From Diogma glabrata (lineage: Eukaryota > Arthropoda > Insecta > Diptera > Cylindrotomidae): a stretch of 64,000 nucleotides of DNA. The position numbers were made by a program, and so were the translations under genes. Below, in pieces: positions 49,376 to 61,000 of the stretch. The stretch's first letter is position 1. Every line of letters starts with the position of its first letter. The notes under the pieces were generated by a model. That model was not told where the DNA came from, searched no databases, and was given only the letters and a program-made list of their open reading frames with translations. The stretch lies in assembly GCA_963693315.1 (NCBI GenBank), contig OY856187.1, positions 112,011,746-112,075,745 of the forward strand. The letters are read 5' to 3'.

Positions 49376-50222
49376 ATAAGACTGAATCTAACAAAATATG
49401 GTGTGCAATTTATGAAAATTTTTTGCTATCCACACAATTGTCGATCGATCTAGTATCGAGCCGATAGAACATTTTATTACACTTTAAAAAAATATATCAT
49501 TCTCATCAGGGCTAGCCGACTAGATGCACTACCAAAAAAAGTTAATGCTATATAAACCAAAATTGGTCTACTGCTCTAGCAAGTATAAGAAAACCAAAAG
49601 CTTTCATAAACATATATTTATTAGATTCAAGTTTAGTCAATTTATTTCTCTAGTTGATCCCTATACTGTTGTTATACTCTAACCAAGTTAGAATTGGATA
49701 ACAAGCTTGTATCGGCGAGAAGAAGATGACCATCTTCACTTGTGTCTATCGAAACATTAGCTACAATTAATTCAATGAATTATTTGTGATATTATAACAT
49801 CACTCCGATGCGTGGATAGCAAAAAAATTTCGTAAACTGCACACCATATTTTGTTAGATTCAGTCTTATTATTCAGGATGGGATAACTTCCATTTGAACC
49901 TAAATCTAATAAATATATGTTTATGAAAAATTTTTGTTTTCTTATACTTCGCTAGAGCAGTAGACCAATTTTGGTTTATATAGCGTTAACTTTTTTTTGT
50001 AGTGTATCTAGTCGGCTAGCCCTGATGAGAATGATATACTTTTTTAAAGTGTAATAAAATGTTCTTATCGGCTCGAAACTAGATCAATCGACAATTGTGT
50101 GGATAGCAAAAAAATTTCATTAATTTTTCACCATATTTTGTTAGATTCAGTCTTATTATTCATAATGGGATAACTTCCATCGGAGCAATGTAATATCACA
50201 AATAATTCATTGAATTAAAACT
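49376..50222. mobile_element. Nested foldback element
   Basis: Outer arms 49376-49629 and 49900-50156 are reverse complements, sharing for example CTGAATCTAACAAAATATGG, CGAGCCGATA, GGGCTAGCCGACTAGAT and CCAAAATTGGTCTACTGCTC with their inverses. A direct extra copy of the arm end (GTGGATAGCAAAAAAATTTC onwards) occupies 49812-49890. A second, inner inverted pair (TCAATGAATTATTTGTGATA near 49771 with its inverse near 50200) closes the 3' side. The result is one foldback partly duplicated into itself or inserted in another copy of the same family. It encodes nothing. Confidence 0.85.
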
Positions 50223-51060
50223 ACTTATAGTTCAAAATTTCAACAGGTTTGCTAAAACGTTCTGAATGTGTGGTTTTGTAGTGTATTTCATATGTTGAGG
50301 AGGTGTGCTAGAGTTGAAAATTATAATGCCTTGAAATTTTTAAATGTGGTTACTTTATATATTATTAAACTGAAAAGTTTATTGAAGACTCATGCTTTCG
50401 AAATTAATAATTCAAACATAATACTCTTAGTTAGTTTTGTTTAATTTCTTACAAAAATTCTGAAGAATTGAAAAATATTTTCAAATTTTTGTAACTTGTT
50501 CCCATGTATTATTTTGAAAATTTGTGTGTGCTTTTGTGTCATGTGAATCGCAAGAGCACATACAATAAATTGTGTATACAAATGTATGAGCTTGCAAAAA
50601 GTGTTTAGAGTGTTGCACTCAGACTTGTTTCTGGCTTTATAAGATCTGTTTTTATAAAAAAATAATATAATTTTTTTGTTGTTTTTCATTTTTATTCATT
50701 TAATTGAGGTTGTATATTGAAATCATGTGATGGAAGTATAATTAAAAAGATACAAAAGATAGAAAATTTTAGCTTTTGTTGGATCAAATTGTATAATCTG
50801 TCTATACGTAAATTTAAATCAAATGAATAAGCATTGTGGAAGTTTTTGTAATAGTTATCAGCAAAAAATGTTATTCTATTGAAAGATATTTAATATTATA
50901 TATTTTTTTATCACCTTAATAAACAAAAAAAGCAGAAGCATTATATGAAGATATTTTTAATATTAAAGATATGGATCCAGAGTGTTAAAATCTTAATCGT
51001 TTTAGTCGATTAAATTGTGAATCTTAAACCTTTTGAATGGATTCAGTACTATATATACAC
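50223..51060. other. AT-rich spacer, no gene seen
   Basis: Only short frames of biased composition are present. Confidence 0.5.
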
Positions 51061-51068
51061 TGCGTCCC

Positions 51069-51150
51069 GTTTAATTCAATACCCTATATAATTCAATACC
51101 CTATTGGGCCCATTTAATTCAATACCCTATATCCCATTTAATTGGGCGAT
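51069..51150. repeat. Short tandem repeat of AATTCAATACCCTAT
   Basis: AATTCAATACCCTA occurs three times in 60 bp, separated by TAT and by TTGGGCCCATTT. A final partial unit ends in TTTAATTGGGC. Confidence 0.85.
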
Positions 51151-51728
51151 CAATTTCGTTTGGTATTATCTTTCCCAGTACACGAAGATGAAAAACCTAA
51201 TAGTGGTGAATTGGATTTGTAAAAAATTATAACGATTGTGAAGAACGAGTAAAAATTGACAATCAATTTGTCAGTCAATATTTTGAATAATATCGAATTG
51301 ATCACATCAATATAAAATAAGGACGGATGGCCACTTAGGATAGAGTCTGGATTCTTTTGGAAAACTGACAAAGTGTAGAGGAAGGAGGGAGAGATGAATA
51401 GGTCTTTTAAATAAGCAGGGTTTGATAACCTTGGTAAAAATCATTTCAGATGGACAAAACAGTTCTACTTCACAACACCGGTGTCGAAAGTTGGGATAAA
51501 ATCGAAAACTAGCCACCAATTTTGATAAAAGATCTGTATGTATGTATACAATAAAAAACTGAAAAAATTGCGTGGGTCCTACAAAACAGCTCTTTATTTT
51601 GCAAAAAAAACAACTGTTGGTTTGCTATTTTTAATGACATTGTCTAGCCCCAACGGTTCACAAGTTTCTAACAGAGTTGTTAAGAAACATCCTCCGCATC
51701 ATGAATTGTGTATCATTCTATAGAAGTT

Positions 51729-51828
51729 TTGCTAAAAAGTTTGTGATAAAAGTGCATTAACGTCTTAGTGCAGTCATATAAGTGGTTTAACAACATTAAA
51801 TGCACTTTTATCACGAACTTTTTAGTAA
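51729..51828. mobile_element. Small hairpin element
   Basis: GCTAAAAAGTTTGTGATAAA plus AGTGCATT at the left is matched inverted by AATGCACTTT plus TATCACGAACTTTTTAGT at the right, with one mismatch and a loop of about 40 bases. It is the size of a small MITE or the ends of one. Confidence 0.75.
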
Positions 51829-51829
51829 C

Positions 51830-54800
51830 CCTTTTATATAATTCCCAACTATAATATAATAATTTAAAATAAACTCGTCAGCCATGGAATTAAAGAAATC
51901 TCATTAAAACAAATAATATGTTAGTTAAAGAAATAAATTTAATTTACATTTTCTTATCATCTAAGAAAATAGTTTTAATGCAATTAACTATAATTAGCTG
52001 TAAGCTCGTCAAAAATTTCTAATGAAGGCATTAACTTTAATATCTGAAAATAAATTTCTTATTACATTTTGTTGTGATGTTATTACTGTGCCTCCGTTTG
52101 CATCGTATATACATACCTAGAAATTAGCTTTTATAATATCTTCTTGAAAATAAAAACAAAACAATATTAATGTACTCAGAATTTATAACTTTAGAATTTA
52201 TAATGTTAAACACCCGCATCTTTATACATAATTAAATCATAAATTAATTTTTCATGTTGGTAAATTTAATTCAATATTCAGTCGATTAATTTTTCATTTG
52301 TGTATTAGTCGTATATGTGCAACATCTATTCAAAATAAACAAAACGAACAACAACAAGAAACAAATATTTTTATATTAAATATTTATTTTAATTCCTGTT
52401 ATTTAAATTAATTCAACAATTTCACTAAATTTTATTTCATTTTCACAGTAATAAAATTTAAATTATCCACATAGTTTTAATTACAAATTTGATTTATTTT
52501 TTTTTTTCGAGTCAGTTTTTAATTAAAAGTTTTAGTGTTGAATTAAAATTATAAATAATTTGTATTCGTAGAAAAAGAAGCAAAGAATATATTTTGGATT
52601 TTGAAAGTTTGAAAATTTCTATTTTACGCACCTACGTCTTGGGAAAAATTTGGGCAAACAGTTTTTCTACACTAAATTTGTTTTTCTTAGTACATATATG
52701 GTTTTCTTGCTTGTTGCTGTTCGAAGAGGTGGAGCACCATAGCAGTTTTTAAAGTGGCATTGCGTAGTAAGAAGTTTGCTTTTGATACTTTCTGAAATTG
52801 AATTTTACAATGATTCTCAGAAACCGCTAGTCAACACATCAATAATATTTTTAAAGTAAGCGGGTGTGGGCTATGCCAAACATAAAAACTTGGATATAGT
52901 CGTTGACTATATACCAATAGTAGAGGTCAAACTATTGTAGACTATTTGGCCTCTACAAAACTTGTAAATGCGTAAATACCTTAGGAGTGTACGACTTTGT
53001 GAACTATCGACAACTATAAACCTTAGACATCAATTTATGGTCCTAGTTTCATTTAAAATACATTAAGCACTGAAAAGTTTCATCGAAAAATGTATGAGCG
53101 ATTATAGGTTCATCGGTTTTCTAAAAGTGAAAATTCTAATGAATTATTGCATCTAATATGATCTACATTAGACGGATTGGATGTGATGGAGGAATTTTAT
53201 AGTAGACAAGCACGAGAGTGAAAGAGTTTCAAAAGCCTGAACTACGCAACAGACATTTAAACAGTTCAACGGCTTGGAAGTTCAAACTTTTGCATGTTTG
53301 TGTTCAACCAGCTTAGTGCGTGTTAAGCAGACTGGTGGAAAAAACCTTGAAATTATCAGACAAAAAGACCAGAAACATGAACTAACATTACAATAAAGCT
53401 TTGAAAACTTGTGATAAAGTCTATTGGAATCTGTATAGTGTAGATGGGCAACTTTTTAAATTGTAGTTCATCTGTTTGGGAATTACTGTAAATCCATTTT
53501 GCTATCACTGTAAATCCATTTTGCTATCTAGGCTAAACTTATACACAAAAGGCCTCAGAAAGAAACTTAAATGGTCACCGCAGCAACAATACAAATGCAG
53601 TGAGCTATTACTAATCGAGTTGTATGGCTAGATGTCATATAATAGACTATCATTCAATAGTCTTAAAAATCTCCAGATCCGGTGTTATTAGCTTTCCACT
53701 ATGCACCAAAAACCTAGCAAAAAAGGAGTGGAAAAATACAAAATGAATAAAATATCTCTAAGTTTGATACAATGGACAATTGAAGATTTATTTATGCTAA
53801 TTCAAACGAAGAACAAGGCCAACATCCAGGTAAGAACAAGGCAATTCGAGATCCTTCACGTGGCGTTTTAGGTGGAATAGCTCTCATACAAATTAAATAG
53901 TACAAAACTGTGCTACATTGTTTTGATCTTGCGATCTTGCAGTTGAGTAGTTGACAAGCGAGTTTTATGTCAAGGTAGAAGGACTTATTTAATGTGTTTG
54001 TCTATTACGGTCTACTATAGGTCTATAGGTTTTAGACCAGTTGTTCGGTATGTCCTTTGCATGACTGTAGAGGACTTCGGATTTAAATGCGGAGATGAAC
54101 TTGCAAATGACCTAAAGCTTGTTTGCTTTTCGCCAGATCAACAGATCTTGCCTGGACTTAACTCACAGAATTTATTTGTTTGTTAAACTAGAGAGTCTAA
54201 ATTCTACCCAAGATTAAACTCCTAAGAACAACCAGGAGCTATAGGTGAAGTCATTCTATGAAGAAATTTGAGGCAATAGCAAAGGAACATAAAAACATGA
54301 AATAAAGCAGAAGTGGATTTGGGAATATAATTTATATTTCTTTTGCTAGCCATGCTGTTTCAAAAGCGCTTGAGAATTAAACTTTATAAACAGTACGCAA
54401 CAACGGTCTGGTTGTCGCATTTTTTTGGTCGAAAAGCAACACATTAATTAAATGAAAACCTGATCGCAGCATAAATATTTAGAGCAGAAAGATTAACGAG
54501 CTGGCTATGAGCTCCTTAGGCTAATACACCCTGAACCTATTAGAAAAAAATACATCCGACGTAAAAGAAGTTTACTAGTAGAAAGTGTTTTCTTCGGCAG
54601 CCAGAGAGTTTTTAAAGTCTGCGATTAACATAATAATAAAAAAATAATCAAAAGAATGAATGAAATGTCTACTACTTAGCCTATGACACTTGCAACGTTC
54701 ACTATGCATATTTACAGCAGCTGTAATTAACACTGTGCATTCCTGATGGTGGCATCACTATCAGTAACATTAGAGAAATTGCGTGCCTTGAGATTTAGCT

Positions 54801-54950
54801 CTGACAACCCCAAAATTCAATTCGATTATTATATTAAAAAATTAAAATATTCACTTCCCTCCATTATTTGAATTTGATCAATCTTTTTATACTTCAAAAA
54901 AGAAATATGTTATTCACTAGCCAAGCATTGTGAATAACATATTTTTTTTG
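51830..54950. other. Spacer, possibly old LINE debris
   Basis: The first kilobase is A/T-rich. From 52.7 kb the composition is less extreme, and one plus-strand frame (53992-54186) contains CGDELANDLKL, faintly like the GNEKADELA motif of LINE RNase H. That single motif is not enough for a call. Confidence 0.35.
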
Positions 54951-54959
54951 GCGAGGCGA

Positions 54960-57600
54960 CCATATAGTCATAGCCTGACATGTAGAATGCTACGTCCTTT
55001 ATACCATCCGCATATTCAAGAGCTAAAGACCTTTTTGAAAAAAGCCAACAGCCTTAAATGGTCTGTTTTGCGGAAATATTTCTATCCTTAGATAGTTTGA
55101 TCTTAACATGACGCTTTGGAGCCCGGAGAGAGCCAAATATTCTCCCACAATGTGAGGGACTGTTGCATCTTCTTCAATACAAAAGCGGCATGTTGGATCA
55201 TTTTCTACTCGAAGCCGTACCATATTTTTTTTTACATGATGGTGGTGGTTAGTAGTTCCACCATTAGCCTGCAGTCTTACCGAGTCAGATTTAACAAGAA
55301 TTTGGTGGTTTGCTGGCTCAACTCTAGAATGAACATCTTCGAGATCTTGCAGCCTTCTGTGCTCCTCCATTGAGAGTTAATGGACTAAAAGAGAACTTGT
55401 TTGACTAGTGATCTTATCCTATCTTTCAAAATACCAATTGCTGGTTCAGGTCCTATGATCTTCCCTTCAGAGCTCTTTGTTAAATCATTAGCTTTTTCGT
55501 TCCCGAGATTCTCTCTATGCCTTGGGGTCCATATCAGTGATATGCTGTTCTTGAGCCCGAGATAAAGGACCTAGAACATTTTTGCACTATTTTTGACTTA
55601 ATAATATAATTGCTCAGAGCTTTTAGAGTCTGCATCACTGAATCTTCATTATTGAAGTAAACCACGGCTCCAGCATCATTTTCAGTGAGATAAGTAAATT
55701 CCATCTATGTAGATGTCCAACGTGTTGGCCGATCTGTCCAATAGCAAATCAGCTGAAGTCCTCTATCATTGGAATTATAACTCTATACTGCTTTTGAAAG
55801 GCAGTAAGAGGTGCTGTGTTATCATCCGTTATGGACAAATCTGTCAGGTCTTCTTCCAGATCCCTCCATAGCACTTGATAATATTTCCTACAGCCCCTGG
55901 TGTTCCTTAGGAGTTCGAGCCTTTTTGTGGCCTTAAGAGTCTCCATTCCTACAAATATATGCAAGGGAAGAAGCCCTAATAAGACCTGCAGACCCTAATA
56001 AGACTCGAATAAGTAAGCTAACCTTTGCACACCTCCAGTTTTATCGCATTCCCAATAAAAGTTCTTGAGAGCCATGCAAGGGACCCATAGCTGACAATGG
56101 ATCTGACAACGTTAGCCCCCATTTTCCACCAAAAGCCCTCCTGCATTGCCACGTAACTCGAGTTGCGTTTGCGCATTTAGTCTCAACATAAACAGCCAAA
56201 TTGAGCCGCTTATCGACAGTAACACCAAGATACTTCACATTATCTTGATTCTTGAAGTGTTAATGTGTTTTTACCGATTGAAGGAAGAGTGAAGTTATTT
56301 AGTTTATTTCTGTTGGTAAACGCAACGCGCTGTGTCTTAGAAGCATTAATCGACCATTCTTCTGACAACAGCTGTTGATAATGTCCAGGGCGTTCTGCAT
56401 TTTTCGGCAGAGATGCCCCATGTTGTCTGCGTATGTGTTTAGCCCTTTATCATTTAATTCAATTAGGAGCTGGTCTACCTTAGGGACATCCACGCTTCAC
56501 ACCTACCTGGATTGTGGCATTGTCCTTCGTGTGAATAAAAAGACATCGATCTTCCAGGGACCATCTATGAGACACTTGTGTCCGTAGACTCCGTAGACTT
56601 TCCCGCTTGATAAGCGTGTTGCTTATTGCTTAGCGGAGTTTTCTTCAGACAGACGTTTCTGATGTAACGGTCGATCAACCTTTCCAGAGACTTTAGAAAG
56701 TAAAAAAAAAACAAAGGCTCACACAAAGGCTCGTCTTGTGACGCGGGACCGAGGTGATCGGTAGACGAATCTGTCCGATCATCTCAACCCTCATGTCCAA
56801 GGGAGATGTTGTTGCAGAGCAACCGCTAGATGTAGTGGTCTGCTATGCAATACCTGTTTGCAGTGAGGAGTCAGCCTTAGCTTTCTTCTTTTTTCTCCTC
56901 ACTGAACCACAAACGTTTTTCCTCTTTCTCTTATTTCCAACTGTTATAGTGGTCTCGAAAGCCTGCATCTCCGAAGATCTGCTGACCTCCGATTCCGACT
57001 GCACCAGATGGAGACTTACCAGAGACTTGTTTAAATCTCCAAGAGCCATGTGTGAGACGACCCGAAGATTTTCACCAGCCTCCGGAGTAGAGGTGGAGTT
57101 GGTGCCAGATTTTGGAAAGTTTACTGTGGACGTATTACCGTCCGCAGAATGTGCCTCTGGCTTTTTGTTGTGTTTTTTGGAGGTTGTTGTGCTATTATGT
57201 GTAATTGTGTGTGTTTTTATTTTTTTTTTAATTTTTGTTCAATTTTCCCATACTGCATATATTTATAGGTCAGAAAAACGGTCGAGTCATTCCGGATCGC
57301 CTTACTTGACCAAGTCACAATACTGCAAGGGGGAGACCGAGGCCTTGGTTGTACACCGTTAGCGACTAATGAAGATCACCATCAGCCAATCGATCACATC
57401 GGAACGGCTGCCACACCACAGGATTAAGTGAGAGTGTATGGTTTGGGGTCCCTATTTGATATTCGGGATCTACCCTGTACGCGATCGTTATGTTAGCAAA
57501 CATTAACATCGGAACAAGGGTTACGCTATCCACTACCTCACATGCGCCAATGTAAACGCGATTTTTGAGAAACAACAATAATATAATATAATGACAATCG
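54960..57600 (-). pseudogene. Antisense LOA-like non-LTR retrotransposon remnant
   Basis: On the minus strand the order is as follows. A basic ORF1-like piece (57049-56843) contains GNKRKRKNVCGSVRRKKKK, a likely nuclear-targeting stretch. Reverse transcriptase RLIDRYIRNVCLKKTPLSNK and QHAYQAGKST lie near 56.6 kb. VDQLLIELNDKGLNTYADN has YADN in place of YADD (about 56.45 kb). KYLGVTVDKRLNLAVYV and CRRAFGGKWGLT lie at 56041-56238. A weak RNase H segment follows (about 55.4-55.75 kb), and last is the terminal TCRFCIEEDATVPHIV zinc-knuckle region (55023-55370). Large deletions remove RT motif A, and several stops interrupt the frames. A 5' untranslated part probably reaches about 57600. The order and the presence of RNase H point to LOA or a related clade. 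Confidence 0.8.
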
Positions 57601-58560
57601 GTGTGCCAATGGCACCCGCTGTTTATGCTACAACCAATCGCACTACCTTAACACTAATGATAATGGACGATATAGATTTAAAAATATGGCACGGAAACGC
57701 CATGTTGAATTTTATAGTAACATAATTTTTGTTTATTCTCACCATTAGTTTTAAGCTAACTACATACTAATTTTACTAATAAATTTGAAATAAGAAATAA
57801 TATTTTAATAATAATCTATTTAAAATAAATTTAATAAATTTTTTTTAATTTTTTTTTTAAATAATAATATTTTTATTAAATTAATAAATTTGATATTTTT
57901 CGAAGTGATAAGTTTTCACGCCCCGAAAGGATAAACAAATTTGTTGATTATTTTTCTAAAGTATACAGTGTTAAAATTAAAAAAGAAACACAAAATATAT
58001 GACTGCTAAATTATCATCATACTCTATCCACACAATATTTTGTTTTACAAGATCACTATATTTTTTAAAAAACATTCGGACTGTCAATTCCGTTTTCTTT
58101 ACTAAGAAGTATAAAGAAAAACGTACCTAAAAATCAAATATGACAAAAACAATTTTTTTATTTTAATTGAAAATACAACAAAATCTTTACTTTAAAACCA
58201 CACTTACACACTGTAATATAACCAAAAAAAAAATCAAATTCAGGAAAAAAAGAAAAAAACAACAAATAAGAAACAAGAATACAACAAATCATTACAATTT
58301 ATCTCACTCTCTTTTTATATTTATTTTATATTTAATATTTATTTAGCGTGACAATGACCCGAATATGTATATTTTCCCCACACACAACGCGCCTTAAGAA
58401 GTTATAACTCAAAAAAATCATATATTCAACATAACAATAAGCGATGGACTCACCCGTTTCATTTAACCTCTTCCGTTGCATATATGTAATTTCTTCCGAT
58501 TCCTATAACGATTTCCGATTTTTATAACGAACCCTATTGGTGAGAGTAAAACGAGTTTTT
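57600..58560. other. AT-rich spacer, no gene seen
   Basis: Very A/T-rich with no recognised element. Confidence 0.5.
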
Positions 58561-58564
58561 CAAA

Positions 58565-58960
58565 CTATATCGATTACCTCGTAAACTATAAAAGATATCG
58601 ACCTGAAATTTGAGATGCGTATAAAACCACAGGTGAGATGCGTATAAAACCACATAAAATGACGGACACAAATTTTTGAATAATGACGTTTTCTTCGTAT
58701 TTTCTTACCTCGATTAGCTTGGAACCTAACTGATCGAAAATCTACAAATGTATTTAGAATGATACAAAAATGAGTAAGTTTTCAATGAAAAATATATAAA
58801 AGTGTCACATACTCATGATTATATTTATTAAGGGGGTGGAAATGAGAAGGGGTAAAAATACTATTTAAAACGTGGTCAAGTGAGGGGTGTCATTTGAAAG
58901 AGCGCCTAATGTAGAAAACATTGCATTTTTTTCTAAATTTTGCATTGCACAGTTTTTGGG
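58565..58960 (+). repeat. Dispersed repeat family D, unit 1
   Basis: This shares ATCGATTA-CTC/TATC, AAACTATAAA, ATGACGGA(C/T)AC, AATAATGACGTTTTCTT, ATTTATTAAGGGGGTGG and AGAAGGGG blocks with the split second unit at 59225-60030. It contains a direct 25-bp duplication, GAGATGCGTATAAAACCACA, at about 58611 and 58636. The CATTTGAAAGAGCGCCTAAT block near its end looks conserved but is seen once here. Confidence 0.65.
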
Positions 58961-58993
58961 TTATTGTCAAAAATGTTCAACTTTCAGAACGTT

Positions 58994-59013
58994 CCCCCCT
59001 CCCCCCCCCCCCC
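58994..59013. repeat. C-run (C6-T-C13)
   Basis: Six C, one T and thirteen C in a row lie inside A/T-rich DNA. It is the longest G/C homopolymer in the window. Confidence 0.95.
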
Positions 59014-59224
59014 ACTCTACAAATGGTAAGACATGATAAAATTATTGTGTCCTGAAAACTCTTTTGTTTCAATTCTTATGGACGTTCCACACCCTGAGAA
59101 CGTGCCAAGCCGAAATAATTAGTAAAAAGAGGGAACGGTAAGGTTACTAGGTTGTAGTGTCTTTTTCGGGCTCCGTCGGGTACGAAACACTATTGGAACT
59201 CAATTGGAACACTATTGGAACACT

Positions 59225-60030
59225 ATTGGTGATACTTCGATATGTTTTTGTCTTAAAATCGATTATCTTATCTATATCTTATCTTAAACTATAAATCCTA
59301 ATAACTTGAAATTTAAAGTCGACGAAATCTAAAGATGACGGATACCAAAAAAATAAAGTTGTTTTCCGTTTGTATTACGGGGCTGCAATGTAAGGCCTTT
59401 AAGAAAATACTTTTTTTTACCGACTCAAGTAGTGTATTATGCGAAAGGGCTTGAATTCAGTATCCCCTAAAAAAGTATTTTAGAATTTTTTTTTTTTTTT
59501 TTTTAATGTTGTGTAGTAGGAATTACAATATGTGTCACAATAACACATAAAAACCTTTTAAGACCAAGGTCCCACAACAACATACGTTCAAAGGTGTTGA
59601 TGGACGTAAATCTTTCGTTTTTTGTTTTTTTATATTTTTTGTTAAAGAATGGATAACTAAACAAAAACTCCTATCACTGATAAAATATGACATAGGCCAA
59701 TATTTTATGATAGAATAGAGAAAATAAAAGTAAATTAAAAAGTAAATAGCAAATTTTTAAAAAAATTTGCTGAAACAAAACAAAAATGTAGTTGCCAATA
59801 ATCCAGCCGGTGGCATGCACAGTTTTTTAAATAAAATTGAATAATAACGTTTTTTTCATGTTTTCTTTTCCCATTTAGCTCCAAACCTAGTTAAAAAAAA
59901 ACTTCAAAAGTCTTTGGAGATATAAAAAAAGTGGTAACTTTGAATGAAAAATATAGCGAAGTGTAAAATACTCATAATCGTATTTATTAAGTGGGTGGGA
60001 ACCAGAAGGGGAAAAACACCATTTAAAATT
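59225..60030 (+). repeat. Dispersed repeat family D, unit 2, split by about 400 bp
   Basis: The left part (59225-59410) matches the start of unit 1, and the right part (59815-60030) matches its end (AATAACGTTTTTTTCATG, ATTTATTAAGTGGGTGG, CAGAAGGGG). The intervening 59410-59815 is absent from unit 1 and could be an insertion. Just before it, ACACTATTGGA is repeated three times (59187-59228). Confidence 0.6.
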
Positions 60031-60581
60031 ATTGTTAATTATTATTGAATTATTATTTGAATTAATATTGTTTATTTTCTAATATAAACCATGTACAGGT
60101 TAGTATAACTGAATCTCTCTTAAGTTAACCTAAACTGCTTTTGCTAATATTTAACGAGATGTAGCATTTTGTGCATAATTTGGATCAATTTTCAAGTGAC
60201 ATTCCTACTGACACTTAAGATTAAAATATCATTTTTATGTACCTATAGTCTGACAAATAAAACTCTACAACACACTTCTATGAAAAGTATTTTTGCTGTT
60301 TGTTCGAGTGAATTTCGGCGAGTGAATTTTCGCACTTGACCGACTTTGTTTTTGGATAAATATTGCATTTAGCGCTCGTTTAACGCCACTTGGGGTAAAG
60401 TGATAAGCTAAAGGTCAACTGGTCACAAATACCTATCCTCTTAACTTGGGTTTTAGAAAGTGTTGAAATGAGGGGTAGTGTTTGTACAAATTGTCTACCC
60501 TGCTGCTATTAGTATTACAATAACGAGTTTCAAAATTGCCCACGTAAACGTTTAATTTGAAGAGAGGGTGTGCTCGTGTTA

Positions 60582-60617
60582 AATTTTACATTACATTTTT
60601 CAATGTAATGTAAAATT
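60582..60617. repeat. Hairpin with 14-bp stem
   Basis: AATTTTACATTACA (60582-60595) and its exact inverse TGTAATGTAAAATT are separated by eight bases. A GTTGTATACC word follows in two to three copies to 60660. Confidence 0.8.
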
Positions 60618-60736
60618 GTTGTATACCAAATGTTGTATACCGATGTATACCAAAATTGTTGTATGTACCTATATTTAATAGTCAGAACTGAAACATGAGT
60701 TTCGAGCTGAGAGTTTTAAAGGACGTGGCAACATTA

Positions 60737-61000
60737 TCAAGATGATAGGGTCATGAGCAAAATAAACCAGTTCATTCGTTCAACTTTATTGGATCGGGGA
60801 GAGTATTTTGTCATAAACATATGGCGTAAACAATATATATTCGTAAAAACATCGACATATCTCCACATCCATATCAATTGATGGGAACATGGTAGTATTA
60901 GAATACTTGCAGATTTTGACAGGGCTTGCACGCTTGAACGTATTTATAAACAACCCGTGCAAGAGAAGCTGAAATCCCGTTTGTGTTTCAGGTTGCTGTG
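60737..61000 (-). pseudogene. Integrase remnant of a gypsy-like LTR retrotransposon
   Basis: On the minus strand ARVVYKYVQACKPCQNLQ resembles the zinc-binding end of Ty3/gypsy integrases (the second half of the HHCC finger, with C-x-x-C-Q). In another frame YVDVFTNIYCL is followed immediately by KYSPRSNKVERMNW. These correspond to the D-x-F-T core strand and the Y-x-P-x-x-N-x-x-E-R helix, which are normally about 70 residues apart. An internal deletion and at least one frameshift are therefore present, and the central catalytic Asp and its surroundings are lost. No LTRs, gag, protease or reverse transcriptase were seen nearby. It is an old fragment. Confidence 0.55.

Noticed and set aside
53992..54186. 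Frame containing CGDELANDLKL as a LINE RNase H
   Set aside because: Only one weak motif is present and the flanking sequence does not follow the RNase H pattern, so it stays a spacer note.
56754..57362. 202-residue plus-strand frame with hydrophobic stretches
   Set aside because: It is the complement of the basic ORF1-like part of an antisense LOA-like LINE. The hydrophobic runs mirror Lys/Arg-rich codons on the other strand.
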